Shown one piece after another: positions 1 through 9,135 of a stretch of 64,000 bases of DNA (its first letter is position 1; each line of letters opens with the position of its first letter). Below the pieces are notes generated by a model. The model did not search any database. It worked only from the letters and a program-made list of their open reading frames with translations, and was not told the origin of the DNA. A program made the translations under genes and the position numbers. The stretch comes from JALZVT01 sp039029135 (lineage in GTDB: Bacteria > Pseudomonadota > Gammaproteobacteria > Pseudomonadales > Azotimanducaceae), in assembly GCA_039029135.1 (NCBI GenBank), contig JBCCGT010000001.1, forward strand, positions 499,748 to 563,747, read 5' to 3'.

Positions 1-1009
1 CTCCGACGCTGTACTCGCTAAAGCAGCCATCGGACTGCGTGTCCAGCCAGTGACCGAGTCGCGCAACCGCGACGCCGTCCAGCCGCAGCGCCTCGCGCAG
101 CGCGGCGCGCTCCACCTCGTTCTTACAGCCACGGCTCAGTTCCGTGAGCGCAGGTTCCAGCACCGGACTGCCGGCGAGGTCGTACAGCCGCGCGTTCGTG
201 GTCTGCGGACACAGACTGAGCGCGCCGTTGACGCCGCTGACCAGACCGTCCAGCGCCGCGGGTGCGGCGATCTCCACACCAGCCCCGTCGAGACGCTCGG
301 CAATCGTGGCGGGGATCTTGGCCGCCTCGACGCAAAACACCGCTCGTCGCGCGGTCACGAACAGGTAGCCCTCAACCAGCGGGCAGAACGGAACATCGGC
401 GCCGCGCAGGTTCAGGGTCCAAGCGACGTCGGGCAACGCGGAGAGCAACACGGCATCGCGGCCGCGCTCGGCGAGCAGCGTCCGCACGTCGGCCAGCTTC
501 GCCGCCGTATCGCGACCGGCAAACTCGAGTGGGTGCTCGAACACGGGCGCGGTGGAGCGCTGCGGCCGTTGCCGCCACTGCAGGTCGACCAGATCGTCCG
601 TGAGCTGCAGCGCTATCGAGCGCGGTTCCAGCGCCTTGCGCAGTTCCAGCAGCGTCGCGGCGGCGATCGAATGTCCCGCGCAGGCGACTCGCGCGCCTTC
701 GTGCAAGGTCTGCGCAAGCCACGCCGCGATGGTCGGTGTATCGGGCTCGCGCGCCTTGAACAGACGTATGCCGCTGCCGGTAAGCTGCGACTCGGCCTGC
801 AGGTGATAGCGACCGTCCGTCCAGAGCCCGGCATCGTCCGCGGTGACGACGACGTCACCGGCGCTGCCGTCGAACCCAGAGACATACTGGCGGGCTAACC
901 AGTGGGGCGCCGAATACTCGCTCTGGTGCGGATCGTTGTTGGTGACTATGCACGCGTCGAAACCGCGCGCCGCCATGTCCGCGCGCAGCCGGGCAACTGC
1001 ATCATTCAT
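1..1009 (-). CDS. pepP: Xaa-Pro aminopeptidase (M24B), N-terminal part
   Basis: This is a cytosolic metallopeptidase that releases an N-terminal residue preceding proline. About 336 residues are visible and the C-terminal metal-binding pita-bread domain lies beyond the left edge. The N-terminal creatinase-like domain is clear: TNNDPHQSEY, then SGFDGSAGDVVVT and WTDGRYHLQAE, all typical of the long XPNPEP1-like subgroup. The ATG at 1009-1007 overlaps the stop of the histidine kinase gene as ATGA, so the two are probably translationally coupled. The family call is firm. The catalytic residues cannot be checked in this window. Confidence 0.9.
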   Translation of the reverse strand, partial: MNDAVARLRADMAARGFDACIVTNNDPHQSEYSAPHWLARQYVSGFDGSAGDVVVTADDAGLWTDGRYHLQAESQLTGSGIRLFKAREPDTPTIAAWLAQTLHEGARVACAGHSIAAATLLELRKALEPRSIALQLTDDLVDLQWRQRPQRSTAPVFEHPLEFAGRDTAAKLADVRTLLAERGRDAVLLSALPDVAWTLNLRGADVPFCPLVEGYLFVTARRAVFCVEAAKIPATIAERLDGAGVEIAAPAALDGLVSGVNGALSLCPQTTNARLYDLAGSPVLEPALTELSRGCKNEVERAALREALRLDGVAVARLGHWLDTQSDGCFSEYSVG

Positions 1010-2616
1010 CGCACGTCGACCTGGATGCCGCCGGCCCCATCGAGCAGGGTGTACAGCGCCTGTTCGAGCTCGGCCGCCGTGAACGGTTTGGCGAGGAAGG
1101 CAGCGCCGCTGTGGCCGTCCGCGGAGCGGCCAATCGTCGAATGGTCGTAGCCGGAGATAAACAGCACGCGCAGCGAGGAATCGATCACGCGCGCAAGACG
1201 ATATAGCTCGGTGCCGCGGACGTCCGGCAAGACCACGTCGGTCATGAGCACGGCGATGTCCGCATTGCGCTGCAGCGCGGCAAGCGCGTCCGCCGCATCC
1301 GATGCGATCAGCGCGTCATAGCCGAGCCGCTTGAGCATCGAGCCGACGACATCGCGGACCGCCGCGTCGTCTTCGACCAGCAGCACGCGCTGGCTGCGGG
1401 TGCGCGGTTCGGCGACGCGAATATCGGCCTCGTCGCGCCACATCGGCGCCTTGCGTGCTGGCAGCTCGATACGGAACGTCGAGCCATCCGGACCGCTGCC
1501 GTCCAACTGCATGGCGCCGCCGTGCTGCTGAACGATACCGAGGCTGACCGGCAGGCCCAGCCCCAGACCGCTGGCGGCCCCCGACTTAGTGGAAAACAGC
1601 GGTTCGAACAGGTGCGCCTGGTCCGCCTCCGGCACGCCGGGACCGGTGTCCTGCACGAGGATCCGATGTTCATCGCTGCCGGCCAAGAGCCGCACCGACA
1701 CGCTGCCGCCAGAGGGCATCGCCTCTGCGGCGTTGAGCAATAGATTCATCACGACCTGCTCGAGACGCTCGCCGTCGCAGGAGACCCAGCAGGGTATGTC
1801 GGGCAGTTCGAAGCGCTGCTCGATCTCCTCACGAATCACGCGACCCGCTAGCGACTGCACGCCCGTCAGCACGTCTCGCAGATCGGTGGCGCGCATCGCC
1901 AGCGGCTCGCCGCGGCCAAACGCCAACAGCCGCTCGGTGAGTTTTTCGGCGCGGGCGCCGGTGTCCGCGACCAGCTTCAGCAGGTCACGGGCGTCCTCAC
2001 CCAGCTCGCGCTGCAGCGTCAGCTCCAGACCGCCGTTCATCACGGTCAGCAGATTGCGAAACTCATGCGCCACGCCGCCGGCCAGGCTGCCCAGCGCGTC
2101 CAGACGCTGCGCCTGCACGAGGGCCTCGTCGCTGCGGCGCTTCTGCTGGGCGAGCAGGACCTGGGCGGCGATGTCCGCGAGCGACCCCATTAGCGCCTCT
2201 TCGGCGGGCGACCACTCGCGCCCGGCCTGCGCCTCGACGAGCAGCACGCCACATATCTGGCCGGTCTCGAAGATCGCCGCAGACAGCCGCGCTTCAGGGT
2301 TTTGGGTCGCGAGCGTCCGGCGTTCCCCCAGCGTGGTGAGCAGACGTCCCACCGCGGCCTCGTCAAGGGTCGCGAGGGCCTCCGTTCGCGCGCCGCCAAT
2401 GGGCGCGTTGTCTGGTTCGCCGCGTTTACTGACCAGACACTCTATGCGACCTTCGCGCTGCACCCACAGCGCTCCCTGGACCGCGCTGCAGACCGACAGG
2501 GCGCGCTCGACCAGCAGGTCGCAGACGAGCCGGGCGTTGCCCTCACGCAGCGCCGGCAGGCACGCCAACTCCGCCAACAGGCGGTTGAACGCGTGCTGCT
2601 CCCCTGGGGTCGTCAT
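1006..2616 (-). CDS. Hybrid sensor histidine kinase with C-terminal receiver
   Basis: A 536-residue soluble signalling protein. Residues about 1-165 look like a GAF-type sensor. The HisKA H-box is GGVAHEFRNLL with the phospho-accepting His near 184. An HATPase domain follows, with MNLLLNAAEAM, DTGPGVP and GLGLGLPVS. A receiver domain has LLVEDD, the acceptor Asp near 460 in MTDVVLPD, and Lys in AKPF. No membrane segment is seen, so it should sense a cytosolic signal. The ATG at 2616 is preferred over an upstream in-frame extension that reads through the promoter region. The downstream aminopeptidase overlaps it by 4 bases. The signal and any partner regulator are unknown. Confidence 0.9.
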   Translation of the reverse strand: MTTPGEQHAFNRLLAELACLPALREGNARLVCDLLVERALSVCSAVQGALWVQREGRIECLVSKRGEPDNAPIGGARTEALATLDEAAVGRLLTTLGERRTLATQNPEARLSAAIFETGQICGVLLVEAQAGREWSPAEEALMGSLADIAAQVLLAQQKRRSDEALVQAQRLDALGSLAGGVAHEFRNLLTVMNGGLELTLQRELGEDARDLLKLVADTGARAEKLTERLLAFGRGEPLAMRATDLRDVLTGVQSLAGRVIREEIEQRFELPDIPCWVSCDGERLEQVVMNLLLNAAEAMPSGGSVSVRLLAGSDEHRILVQDTGPGVPEADQAHLFEPLFSTKSGAASGLGLGLPVSLGIVQQHGGAMQLDGSGPDGSTFRIELPARKAPMWRDEADIRVAEPRTRSQRVLLVEDDAAVRDVVGSMLKRLGYDALIASDAADALAALQRNADIAVLMTDVVLPDVRGTELYRLARVIDSSLRVLFISGYDHSTIGRSADGHSGAAFLAKPFTAAELEQALYTLLDGAGGIQVDVR

Positions 2617-2648
2617 GTCCGCGGCGGACGTGGCCGCAAATGACAGAA

Positions 2649-2662
2649 CCCCAAAAAAGGGG
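2649..2662. promoter_or_regulatory. Small C4/G4 hairpin upstream of kinase gene
   Basis: CCCC, six A and GGGG form a perfect 4-base-pair stem with an A6 loop, about 33 bases upstream of the kinase ATG on its 5' side. It could sit in the mRNA leader. It is short and has no T-run, so a terminator role is not supported. Confidence 0.3.
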
Positions 2663-2669
2663 GGCCTGA

Positions 2670-2694
2670 TAGACCGGACCCTGTTAGACCGGAC
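2670..2694. repeat. Two direct copies of TAGACCGGAC
   Basis: The 10-base sequence TAGACCGGAC occurs at 2670-2679 and 2685-2694, a spacing of 15 bases, about 55-80 bases upstream of the histidine kinase start. Tandem direct repeats at this position are typical of binding sites for response regulators or other activators. Function is inferred only from position. Confidence 0.4.
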
Positions 2695-3002
2695 AATGAA
2701 ACGATCGTAAGCGTACAATGCATGTGCCAAAGCATACCGGTTCGTGCCCGAATTGGGCCGCAGCGAAACCTAGAATTGACGATTCTGGGTTGGCTGTTGT
2801 CCGATCAAACGTCAGACTGATTCGGTCAGCATCACCCGGCGGCGGGCGCCGCTCTGCGGTGAACATGACTGTCGCGAAACTGGTCGAGCGGCGAGCGGAC
2901 CACGTCGAGCCAACCATGGAAAGTGGACCGCAAAACGTGGGCAGCTAGCCTAGAACAGCTAACCTAAATTGTAAGAATCGAAGAGACCACGAGACCGCTA
3001 TT

Positions 3003-3329
3003 GTGATCGACAGGGACACGAACCCGGGCGACTCGGTGACTGACTCGACAACGCCCTCGCCTGCGGGCGCGCACTACACCGCGGTCGCCAGCCGGTCAGA
3101 GCGCGGCAACGACATTGCCACCCGCTGGTTGGCGTGGCTCAGCCATCGCGTTCCGGAAAAACGCTCTAAGTTCGCCTTCTATCAGGCGCTGCGACAGGAC
3201 CCGCAATACGCGAGCATCAGGCTGGCCGAGGTGTTTGCGGCTCTGGCTCGCCACGAATTTGCGGGTCCGCAGCAGCCCGCCTTCGATCTGGCGGCACCGA
3301 TCGTTGCGCGCGAACCCGATCGCCGCTAG
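3003..3329 (+). CDS. Small hypothetical protein
   Basis: A 108-residue soluble protein of no family I recognise. The N-terminal third is polar and low in complexity. The remainder is predicted helical, with a segment containing KRSKFAFYQALRQDP and RLAEVFAALARHEF. It has no signal peptide, membrane segment or obvious catalytic motif. The proposed start is GTG at 3003; GTG at 3039 is an alternative and neither has a clear Shine-Dalgarno. It precedes the desaturase gene on the same strand by 97 bases. Codon use resembles the neighbours, which supports a real gene. Confidence 0.5.
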   Translation: MIDRDTNPGDSVTDSTTPSPAGAHYTAVASRSERGNDIATRWLAWLSHRVPEKRSKFAFYQALRQDPQYASIRLAEVFAALARHEFAGPQQPAFDLAAPIVAREPDRR

Positions 3330-3426
3330 CCAGGAGCGTCATGATAAGGTCCGCCTCAGCCCATAGAACGGGCGTTGCGGCCATATCGGACGGCTCCAAC
3401 ACCTCCGCTGACAGGACATCCAGAAG

Positions 3427-4401
3427 TTGCGCACCACGCCCGAGACAGCCGCCACAGCACAACGCTCCACGCGCCCAACCGCCGATCCAATTGGCACCGG
3501 AGCAGCATCGACCCCGTACGAGAAACCGCCGCTGCTGTGGCTGCAGACGCTCGTCTTCGCGCTCACCTTTCTGGTCGCCGCCATCGGCGTGCCCTGGTAC
3601 GGGCTGACCGTCGGCTTCCATTGGACCGCGTGGGCAGCCTTCGTGCTGTTCTTTTTCGGCACCGGCATTGCTATCACGGCGGGCTATCACCGCCTGTGGG
3701 CCCACAACAGCTACAAGGCGCACCCGGTTCTAAAGGTCCTGCTCGCCCTGTTTGGCGCCATGGCGATTCAGAACAGCATCCTGATCTGGTGCTCGGGACA
3801 TCGGGACCATCACCGCCACGTCGACGACGGCGATCAGGATCCCTACAGCAGCAGTAGGGGACTGTGGTTCTCGCACATCGGCTGGATGCTGCGCGACTAT
3901 GATTCGGGCCAGGTGGATTTGCGCAACGTGCCCGACCTCAAACGCGACCCCATCGTCATGTGGCAGCACAACCACTATCTGACGCTGGTCCTTGCGACCA
4001 ACTTCGTGCCACCGCTGCTGCTGGGCTTCTTGACCGGCGACATCGTCGGTCACCTGCTGCTCACCGGCGTGCTGCGCCTCGTGGCCACGCATCACAGCAC
4101 CTTTTTCATCAATTCACTCGCCCACTACTGGGGCAGTCAGCCCTACTCGGATACCTGCAGCGCGCGGGACAACTCGGTGCTGGCCCTGTTCACTCACGGC
4201 GAGGGCTACCACAACTTTCATCATCGCTTTCAAACCGACTACCGTAACGGCGTCCGCTGGTGGCACTGGGATCCGACCAAGTGGCTGATTTTTGTCAGCT
4301 CGCTGACCGGCCTCGCCAGCGATCTGCGCCGAGTGCCTGCGGCGGTCATCGAGGAAGCCCGCGCAGAGATGCAGGCCAAGGCCCAGCTCGGCGCGAACTG
4401 A
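3427..4401 (+). CDS. Acyl-CoA/acyl-lipid delta-9 type fatty acid desaturase
   Basis: A 324-residue integral membrane di-iron desaturase of the stearoyl-CoA desaturase family, which puts a cis double bond into membrane acyl chains. All three histidine boxes are present: HRLWAH, HRDHHRH and HNFHHRF. Hydrophobic segments flank them (residues about 38-85 and 170-215). The start is taken as TTG at 3427 because no in-frame ATG precedes the conserved part; an AGGA lies about 11 bases upstream. A hairpin with a T-run lies 118 bases past the stop. The exact substrate cannot be read from the sequence. Confidence 0.88.
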   Translation: MRTTPETAATAQRSTRPTADPIGTGAASTPYEKPPLLWLQTLVFALTFLVAAIGVPWYGLTVGFHWTAWAAFVLFFFGTGIAITAGYHRLWAHNSYKAHPVLKVLLALFGAMAIQNSILIWCSGHRDHHRHVDDGDQDPYSSSRGLWFSHIGWMLRDYDSGQVDLRNVPDLKRDPIVMWQHNHYLTLVLATNFVPPLLLGFLTGDIVGHLLLTGVLRLVATHHSTFFINSLAHYWGSQPYSDTCSARDNSVLALFTHGEGYHNFHHRFQTDYRNGVRWWHWDPTKWLIFVSSLTGLASDLRRVPAAVIEEARAEMQAKAQLGAN

Positions 4402-4518
4402 CCCATTCGCCACTTCTGCGGTCGCTGCGCCGCTTGGCCGGTGGCTGCGCCGCACTGTGCGCACCCGCACAGGCTGATCTGACTTGGTCCGCACGGCTTG
4501 TCCAACTTGGCCCCCGAA

Positions 4519-4540
4519 TCGGCGATTTCGCCGAATTTTT
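4519..4540 (+). terminator. Rho-independent terminator after the desaturase
   Basis: TCGGCGA (4519-4525) pairs perfectly with TCGCCGA (4528-4534) and is followed by ATTTTT. The GC-rich stem plus U-run fits an intrinsic terminator for the plus-strand desaturase transcript. It lies in a 246-base gap with no other feature I can support. Confidence 0.7.
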
Positions 4541-4647
4541 AGCGCATAGCCCTGTCTGTCTGTCGAGTCTGAGACGCATCGCGGCGTATCGCCCGCCCGA
4601 CTTGCCTAATCTGGCACTCACTCAAGCCGACGACCTTAACCGTTACC

Positions 4648-5724
4648 ATGTCGCTAACCGTCCGTCACAACTTGCTCTACGCCACCGCCCAGTCGTTGCA
4701 GGCCGAGCTCGCCATTGCCAGGTTCCTGCCCACCGCCCAGACCTGGCGCGCCGAAGACGTCGTCGTCGGCGACACGGCCCGACTGCCTCACCTGTCCGCC
4801 CAGATGAGCTGGCCTCAGGAGGTCGTCGCGCCGCAGCCCGATATCTCCGGGCGCGCCCTCGATCTCTTCGGTCTGCCGCAGGCCGTAACGGCCTACATCG
4901 ACGGCCGCGAAGGTGGCGGCGCGGTACTGCAGATCGCCATCAACAGCGCGTTGCTGGATGCGCTGCCCGGACAGTTTCTCGCCCCGACGACGGCCGATGG
5001 CGACGCGCCGGAAGGCCATCTGTGGCTGGGCATCAGCCCCGCACCGACGTGGCTGTCTTACCGGCTGGCGATCGGCCAGCCCGATCCCGCCGCCACCCTG
5101 GCCATCGGCGTCGCAGCCCAGGCCCTGTGGCAGCTGTACCGCGGCGAGCAGCTACACCTGGCCGCCAGCGCGCCTGACAGCGTCGACACCGAGGAGCTGG
5201 CGCTGCCGGAACTCGATGTCGGCGACGACGCCGACCACTGGGAGATGTTGAACCATCTGCTCGACGGTCAGCTGCGTGCGCTGCCCCAAGCGGCACCCCA
5301 TGCACCGATCGGTCGCTGGCTGGCCGACACGGTACTGCTCGTTGCACTCGATTGCTGCGACGGCGTCGCCCGGCGCACCGCGCGGGTGCTCGGCTTGCCG
5401 GACACGACCCTTCGGCGTCAGGTGGAGCGCGCGCAGCGCAACGCCAACAACCCCTTCTTCCCCGTCAGCAACGCCTGGGCCACGAGCCTGCCGGCCCTGG
5501 AACAGCTGCTGCGGGCCATCGTGCAGGGCGCGGCAGAGTCCTCTGATCTGGCGCAGCGGACCCAGACGACGTTGCTGGCGCTGGTACGGGATCACGTGGG
5601 TAGCGATCGGGCGCGCGGCGCGGCGCTGATGGGCATCACACCGCCCACGTATACGCGCTGGCTGCGCCGCTACATCGTCGACCGGCACGATCCGTCGCGA
5701 TCGCCGCAGGAGGCGATTGGGTAG
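4648..5724 (+). CDS. Unknown protein with two Fis-like HTH segments
   Basis: A 358-residue soluble protein without a recognised N-terminal domain. Two segments look like Fis-type helix-turn-helix units. Residues about 229-264 read ALDCCDGVARRTARVLGLPD followed by TTLRRQVERA. Residues about 310-342 contain GSDRARGAALMGITPPTYTR. Both keep the xxAArxLGi-xxtlxRrl pattern seen at the C-terminus of NtrC-family regulators and Fis. There is no AAA or receiver domain. It lies just upstream of the propeller cyclase gene (23 bases between this stop and the chosen cyclase ATG). A DNA-binding role is inferred; the N-terminal function is unknown. Confidence 0.6.
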   Translation: MSLTVRHNLLYATAQSLQAELAIARFLPTAQTWRAEDVVVGDTARLPHLSAQMSWPQEVVAPQPDISGRALDLFGLPQAVTAYIDGREGGGAVLQIAINSALLDALPGQFLAPTTADGDAPEGHLWLGISPAPTWLSYRLAIGQPDPAATLAIGVAAQALWQLYRGEQLHLAASAPDSVDTEELALPELDVGDDADHWEMLNHLLDGQLRALPQAAPHAPIGRWLADTVLLVALDCCDGVARRTARVLGLPDTTLRRQVERAQRNANNPFFPVSNAWATSLPALEQLLRAIVQGAAESSDLAQRTQTTLLALVRDHVGSDRARGAALMGITPPTYTRWLRRYIVDRHDPSRSPQEAIG

Positions 5725-5746
5725 GCCATCCCCGGGGCGGTCTTCG

Positions 5747-8700
5747 ATGCCGCGCTCTGCCTACGGATCTTCCTGCGGATCTTGGCTGGCACTTGCCATC
5801 GGCCTCACCGCTGCATGTATGGCCGCATGGGCGACGCCCAACGGCCAGCCACTGGTTGATCACTCGACGCAGCGCAGCGTCCACTGGCAGACGCTCGCCC
5901 ACAGCGCCGAACTCTCTCAGGACAGCGTGCTCGACGTCGTACAGGATGCCGACGGCTTCATCTGGTTCGCGACGCAGGCCGGTCTGAATCGCTACGACGG
6001 CCAGCGGGTACGGGTGTTCGAGCGCAGCGACGGCGGCGCCGGTGCGCTCACCCACAACTGGGTGTGGGAACTGCTCGTCGACGACGAGGCGCGGCTGTGG
6101 GCCGCGACGAACGGCGGCGGCGCCGTCCGCTTCGATGCCCGCCGCGGGCAATTCACCGCGCTGCGCCACGATCCCAGCGACGCCAACAGCCTATCGAGCG
6201 ACCGCGTGCGCGCGCTCGCGCTGGACCTCGACGGCGGCCTGTGGCTCGGTACCGTCGCGAGCGGCCTGAATCACCACGATCCCGCCAGCGGCCGGACGAC
6301 GCGCTACCGGCATGATCCCAGACGACCGCGCAGCCTGCCGGACGATGCGATCCAGACGCTGCTGGTCGATAGAACCGGGCGCCTATGGATCGGTACCGAC
6401 GGCGGCGGCCTGGCCTATCTCGACCGCGAGAGCGACGCATTCGTGCGCGATCCGGCGCTCGCGGATCACGACGTCACCGCGTTGCTCATGGACGCGACCG
6501 GCGCGCTCTGGATCGGCACCCAGAACGACGGACTTTATCGTCGCAAGCGCGGCGCGGCGGGTGGCTTGCTGGCGGGCGGCTTGCTGGCGGGCGGCTTGCT
6601 GGCGGGTGGCCTGCAAAAAATGGGCGGCGCCGGAGACGCGCTCGGCAGCGACTACGTCCGCGACATTTTTCAGGACGATCAGGGCAGCGTCTGGATCGGG
6701 ACGGCGAACGGCATCGCCGAATGGGTGCCCGGCCTGCAGGGCTTCAGGCCGAGCCGATCGCGACGGGCCGACCGCCCGGCCGACGGGAGTGGCCTGCCGG
6801 GCAGGCGCATCAACCGGCTTTATCAGAGCCGCGACGGCGTCCTCTGGGTCGGCACCAACCGGGGCGCGGCCCGCTGGAACTATCTGAGCGACGCGTTTCG
6901 CTACCTGGATTCAGAGCAGCTTGGCCATTCCGACGTGACGGCGCTCGCCGAGGGGTCGAGCGGCGTGCTGTGGATCGGTACGTACGGCGGCGGCGTCGCG
7001 CGCCACGATCGAGTCGCCGGCGAGATCACGCGCTTCCGGCATGACCCGGGCGAACCCCAGTCACTGTCCAGCAATCGCATTACCGCCATGGCCATCGCGC
7101 CCGACGGCGCGCCCTGGGTTGGCACCCGCTATCGCGGCCTGAACCGCATCGATCCCATCACCGGTCAAGTCCAGCAGTGGCGTCGACCAGAGCTCGTGAG
7201 CGATCGCATCACCGCGGTCGCACCGGACGGCGCGGCCGTGTGGATCGGCACCAGACGCGGCCTGACGCGGCTCGCACCCGACGGGCGAGGCGCGCTGGTT
7301 GCAGATACGCTGCTCACGAATACGCGCATCCACAGTCTGCTGCTCGATACCGGCGGCCAGGTCTGGATCGGCACACAGCGCAGCGGGCTGCTGCGGCTGA
7401 GCCCCACCACCGGCGACCTGCAGCGCTACGTTCATAGCCCCGGTTCGCCGGACAGCCTGAGCTCAAACTCGATCCGGGCGATTTTCGAAAGCCGCGACGG
7501 CTCACTCTGGATCGGTACTGCGAGCGAGGGCCTGAATCGGTGGAGCGCTGCAGATCGTGCTGCCGGCCGGACGCGCTTCTCGACCTGGCTGCGCGACGAC
7601 GGGCTGGCGAGCAATTCGATCGCCGCCCTCACCGACGACAACGCCGGCAACCTGTGGATCGCGACCGATCGCGGCCTAAATCGACTGCGGCTGCGCAACC
7701 GCAAGCCGGGCGATCGACCGCTCGTCTACGACGATCGCACCGGCCTGCGGGGCAACGCGTTCAACGTCGGCGCCGCGCTGCACAACCGCACCGGAGCCCT
7801 GTTTTTCGGCACACCCCGGGGTGCGCTCAGCTTCGTGCCGCGCTCGCTCACGCCGCGCCGGCGTTCCGGCGACGGCGTCGGCGTGGCGCTAACGGCAATC
7901 GCGGACTCGCGGCCCTTGGCCCGTGTGCACAGCCGCTCGCGGCGCAGCCAGCCGATAGCGCGAATCGGCTATCAGCACCGCCTGCTGGAGTTCGAGTTTG
8001 CCGCGCTCGACTTTCGGACGCCGCACCGCACGCGGTTTCGCTACCGCCTCGACGGCGTCGACGCCGACTGGCAGGACCCGGGCAAGCTGCGACGCCTGAG
8101 CTACGCCCGCCTGCCCCCGGGCAACTATCGACTGAGTGTCCAGGCCAGCCTCCAGGCGAGCCCAGGCGAAGGCGAGTGGTCCGACCCACCGGCGGTCTTT
8201 GCCTTCAGCATCACGCCGCCGCCGTGGCGCACCGGGTGGGCCTACGCGCTCTACGCGTTGCTGTTCGCAATCGCAGCGTCCGCGCTGCGTGCCCAGCGGC
8301 GACGCCGACGCGAGCTGGAGCTGGGCTACCAGCAGGCGCTAGAGGCGCAGGTGGAGCGGCGCACCGGGGAGCTGGACGCGCGCAATCGAGAACTCGAGGC
8401 GCTGAATCGACGGGTCACCGCCGCGAGCTATACGGATGCGCTGACTAGCCTCTATAACCGTCGCTACGTGGATCAGCGGCTGCGCTCGGGCCAGATGGTC
8501 GAGCGCCGCGGCGAGCCGACACTCCGCTTCTGCATGATGATCGACCTGGACGGCTTCAAACTGATCAACGACGAGCACGGCCACGCGGCGGGCGATCGCG
8601 CCCTGCTGCAGGTGCGCGATCAGCTGCTCGACGCCACGCGCGCCGGCGACACGGTCATCCGTTGGGGCGGCGACGAGTTTCTGATCATCGGCACCATCGC

Positions 8701-9100
8701 GAGCGTCGCGGACCTGACAACATTCGCGGAACGGATCCGCCTCGTCGTGACGCAGCGGCGCTATCGTCTCGGCAACAGCCAGAGCGCCGAACTGTCCTGT
8801 TCCATTGGCGCCGTACCCCTACCCTTCACCGGCGCGCCGGTCGACGCCGACGACGGCCCGGCAATTCTGGGCTGGGAGCAGTCGCTCATGGTCGCAGACG
8901 CCGCGGCCTATCTGGTGAAAAGCCACGGCAAGAACGGCTGGGCTGTGCTCAGCGCGGCTTCGGACTTCAGCCTGGAGGAGGCATCGCGCCTGCCGCAGCA
9001 GCTAGAGGCCCTGCGCGCCGCCGATCGGGTCCGGGCGAGCTTGTCAGCAGGGCTGACGCTGCCCCCGCCCCAGCGCGCGCCAAGTAGCGCCGCCGGATAG
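5747..9100 (+). CDS. Beta-propeller sensor diguanylate cyclase (Reg_prop, Y_Y_Y, GGDEF)
   Basis: A 1,117-residue inner-membrane cyclase that makes c-di-GMP from two GTP. An N-terminal signal sequence (about 1-30) is followed by many two-component-regulator-propeller repeats of the form DxxGxLWIGT...GLNRxD (about 40-690). Next come a Y_Y_Y domain (about 720-820), a membrane helix near 828-848, a short coiled coil, and GGDEF with the active motif at 974-978. An RxxD inhibitory site (RAGD) lies five residues before GGDEF, so product inhibition is expected. No EAL domain is present. ATG 5747 is preferred over TTG 5717, which overlaps the upstream gene and sits too close to its AGGAGG. One propeller loop carries a 15-base tandem repeat. 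Confidence 0.9.
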   Translation: MPRSAYGSSCGSWLALAIGLTAACMAAWATPNGQPLVDHSTQRSVHWQTLAHSAELSQDSVLDVVQDADGFIWFATQAGLNRYDGQRVRVFERSDGGAGALTHNWVWELLVDDEARLWAATNGGGAVRFDARRGQFTALRHDPSDANSLSSDRVRALALDLDGGLWLGTVASGLNHHDPASGRTTRYRHDPRRPRSLPDDAIQTLLVDRTGRLWIGTDGGGLAYLDRESDAFVRDPALADHDVTALLMDATGALWIGTQNDGLYRRKRGAAGGLLAGGLLAGGLLAGGLQKMGGAGDALGSDYVRDIFQDDQGSVWIGTANGIAEWVPGLQGFRPSRSRRADRPADGSGLPGRRINRLYQSRDGVLWVGTNRGAARWNYLSDAFRYLDSEQLGHSDVTALAEGSSGVLWIGTYGGGVARHDRVAGEITRFRHDPGEPQSLSSNRITAMAIAPDGAPWVGTRYRGLNRIDPITGQVQQWRRPELVSDRITAVAPDGAAVWIGTRRGLTRLAPDGRGALVADTLLTNTRIHSLLLDTGGQVWIGTQRSGLLRLSPTTGDLQRYVHSPGSPDSLSSNSIRAIFESRDGSLWIGTASEGLNRWSAADRAAGRTRFSTWLRDDGLASNSIAALTDDNAGNLWIATDRGLNRLRLRNRKPGDRPLVYDDRTGLRGNAFNVGAALHNRTGALFFGTPRGALSFVPRSLTPRRRSGDGVGVALTAIADSRPLARVHSRSRRSQPIARIGYQHRLLEFEFAALDFRTPHRTRFRYRLDGVDADWQDPGKLRRLSYARLPPGNYRLSVQASLQASPGEGEWSDPPAVFAFSITPPPWRTGWAYALYALLFAIAASALRAQRRRRRELELGYQQALEAQVERRTGELDARNRELEALNRRVTAASYTDALTSLYNRRYVDQRLRSGQMVERRGEPTLRFCMMIDLDGFKLINDEHGHAAGDRALLQVRDQLLDATRAGDTVIRWGGDEFLIIGTIASVADLTTFAERIRLVVTQRRYRLGNSQSAELSCSIGAVPLPFTGAPVDADDGPAILGWEQSLMVADAAAYLVKSHGKNGWAVLSAASDFSLEEASRLPQQLEALRAADRVRASLSAGLTLPPPQRAPSSAAG
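6563..6607 (+). repeat. 15-base tandem repeat coding GLLAG units
   Basis: GGCTTGCTGGCGGGC is repeated three times almost perfectly (last base varies), with a partial fourth copy. It encodes consecutive GGLLA units inserted between two propeller blades of the cyclase. The frame is kept at any copy number, so slipped-strand changes would lengthen or shorten a loop without breaking the gene. Confidence 0.85.
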
Positions 9101-9135
9101 TCTTTGCACGCGCGAATACTAATCCGTCGGTTGGA

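Larger units (their letters stand above)
2617..3002. other. Divergent intergenic region, no gene seen
   Basis: This gap separates the minus-strand kinase from a plus-strand small gene. Short open frames here lack ribosome sites and recognisable sequence. It holds a small hairpin (2649-2662) and a 10-base direct repeat (2670-2694) close to the kinase start, listed separately. A short inverted repeat, AGAAT-TGACG-ATTCT, lies near 2772-2786. I could not assign promoters with confidence. Confidence 0.5.

Noticed and set aside
50..898. Long plus-strand open frame at the left edge
   Set aside because: It is antisense to the Xaa-Pro aminopeptidase, whose translated motifs are unmistakable. The plus-strand product is Arg/Gln-rich with no family features.
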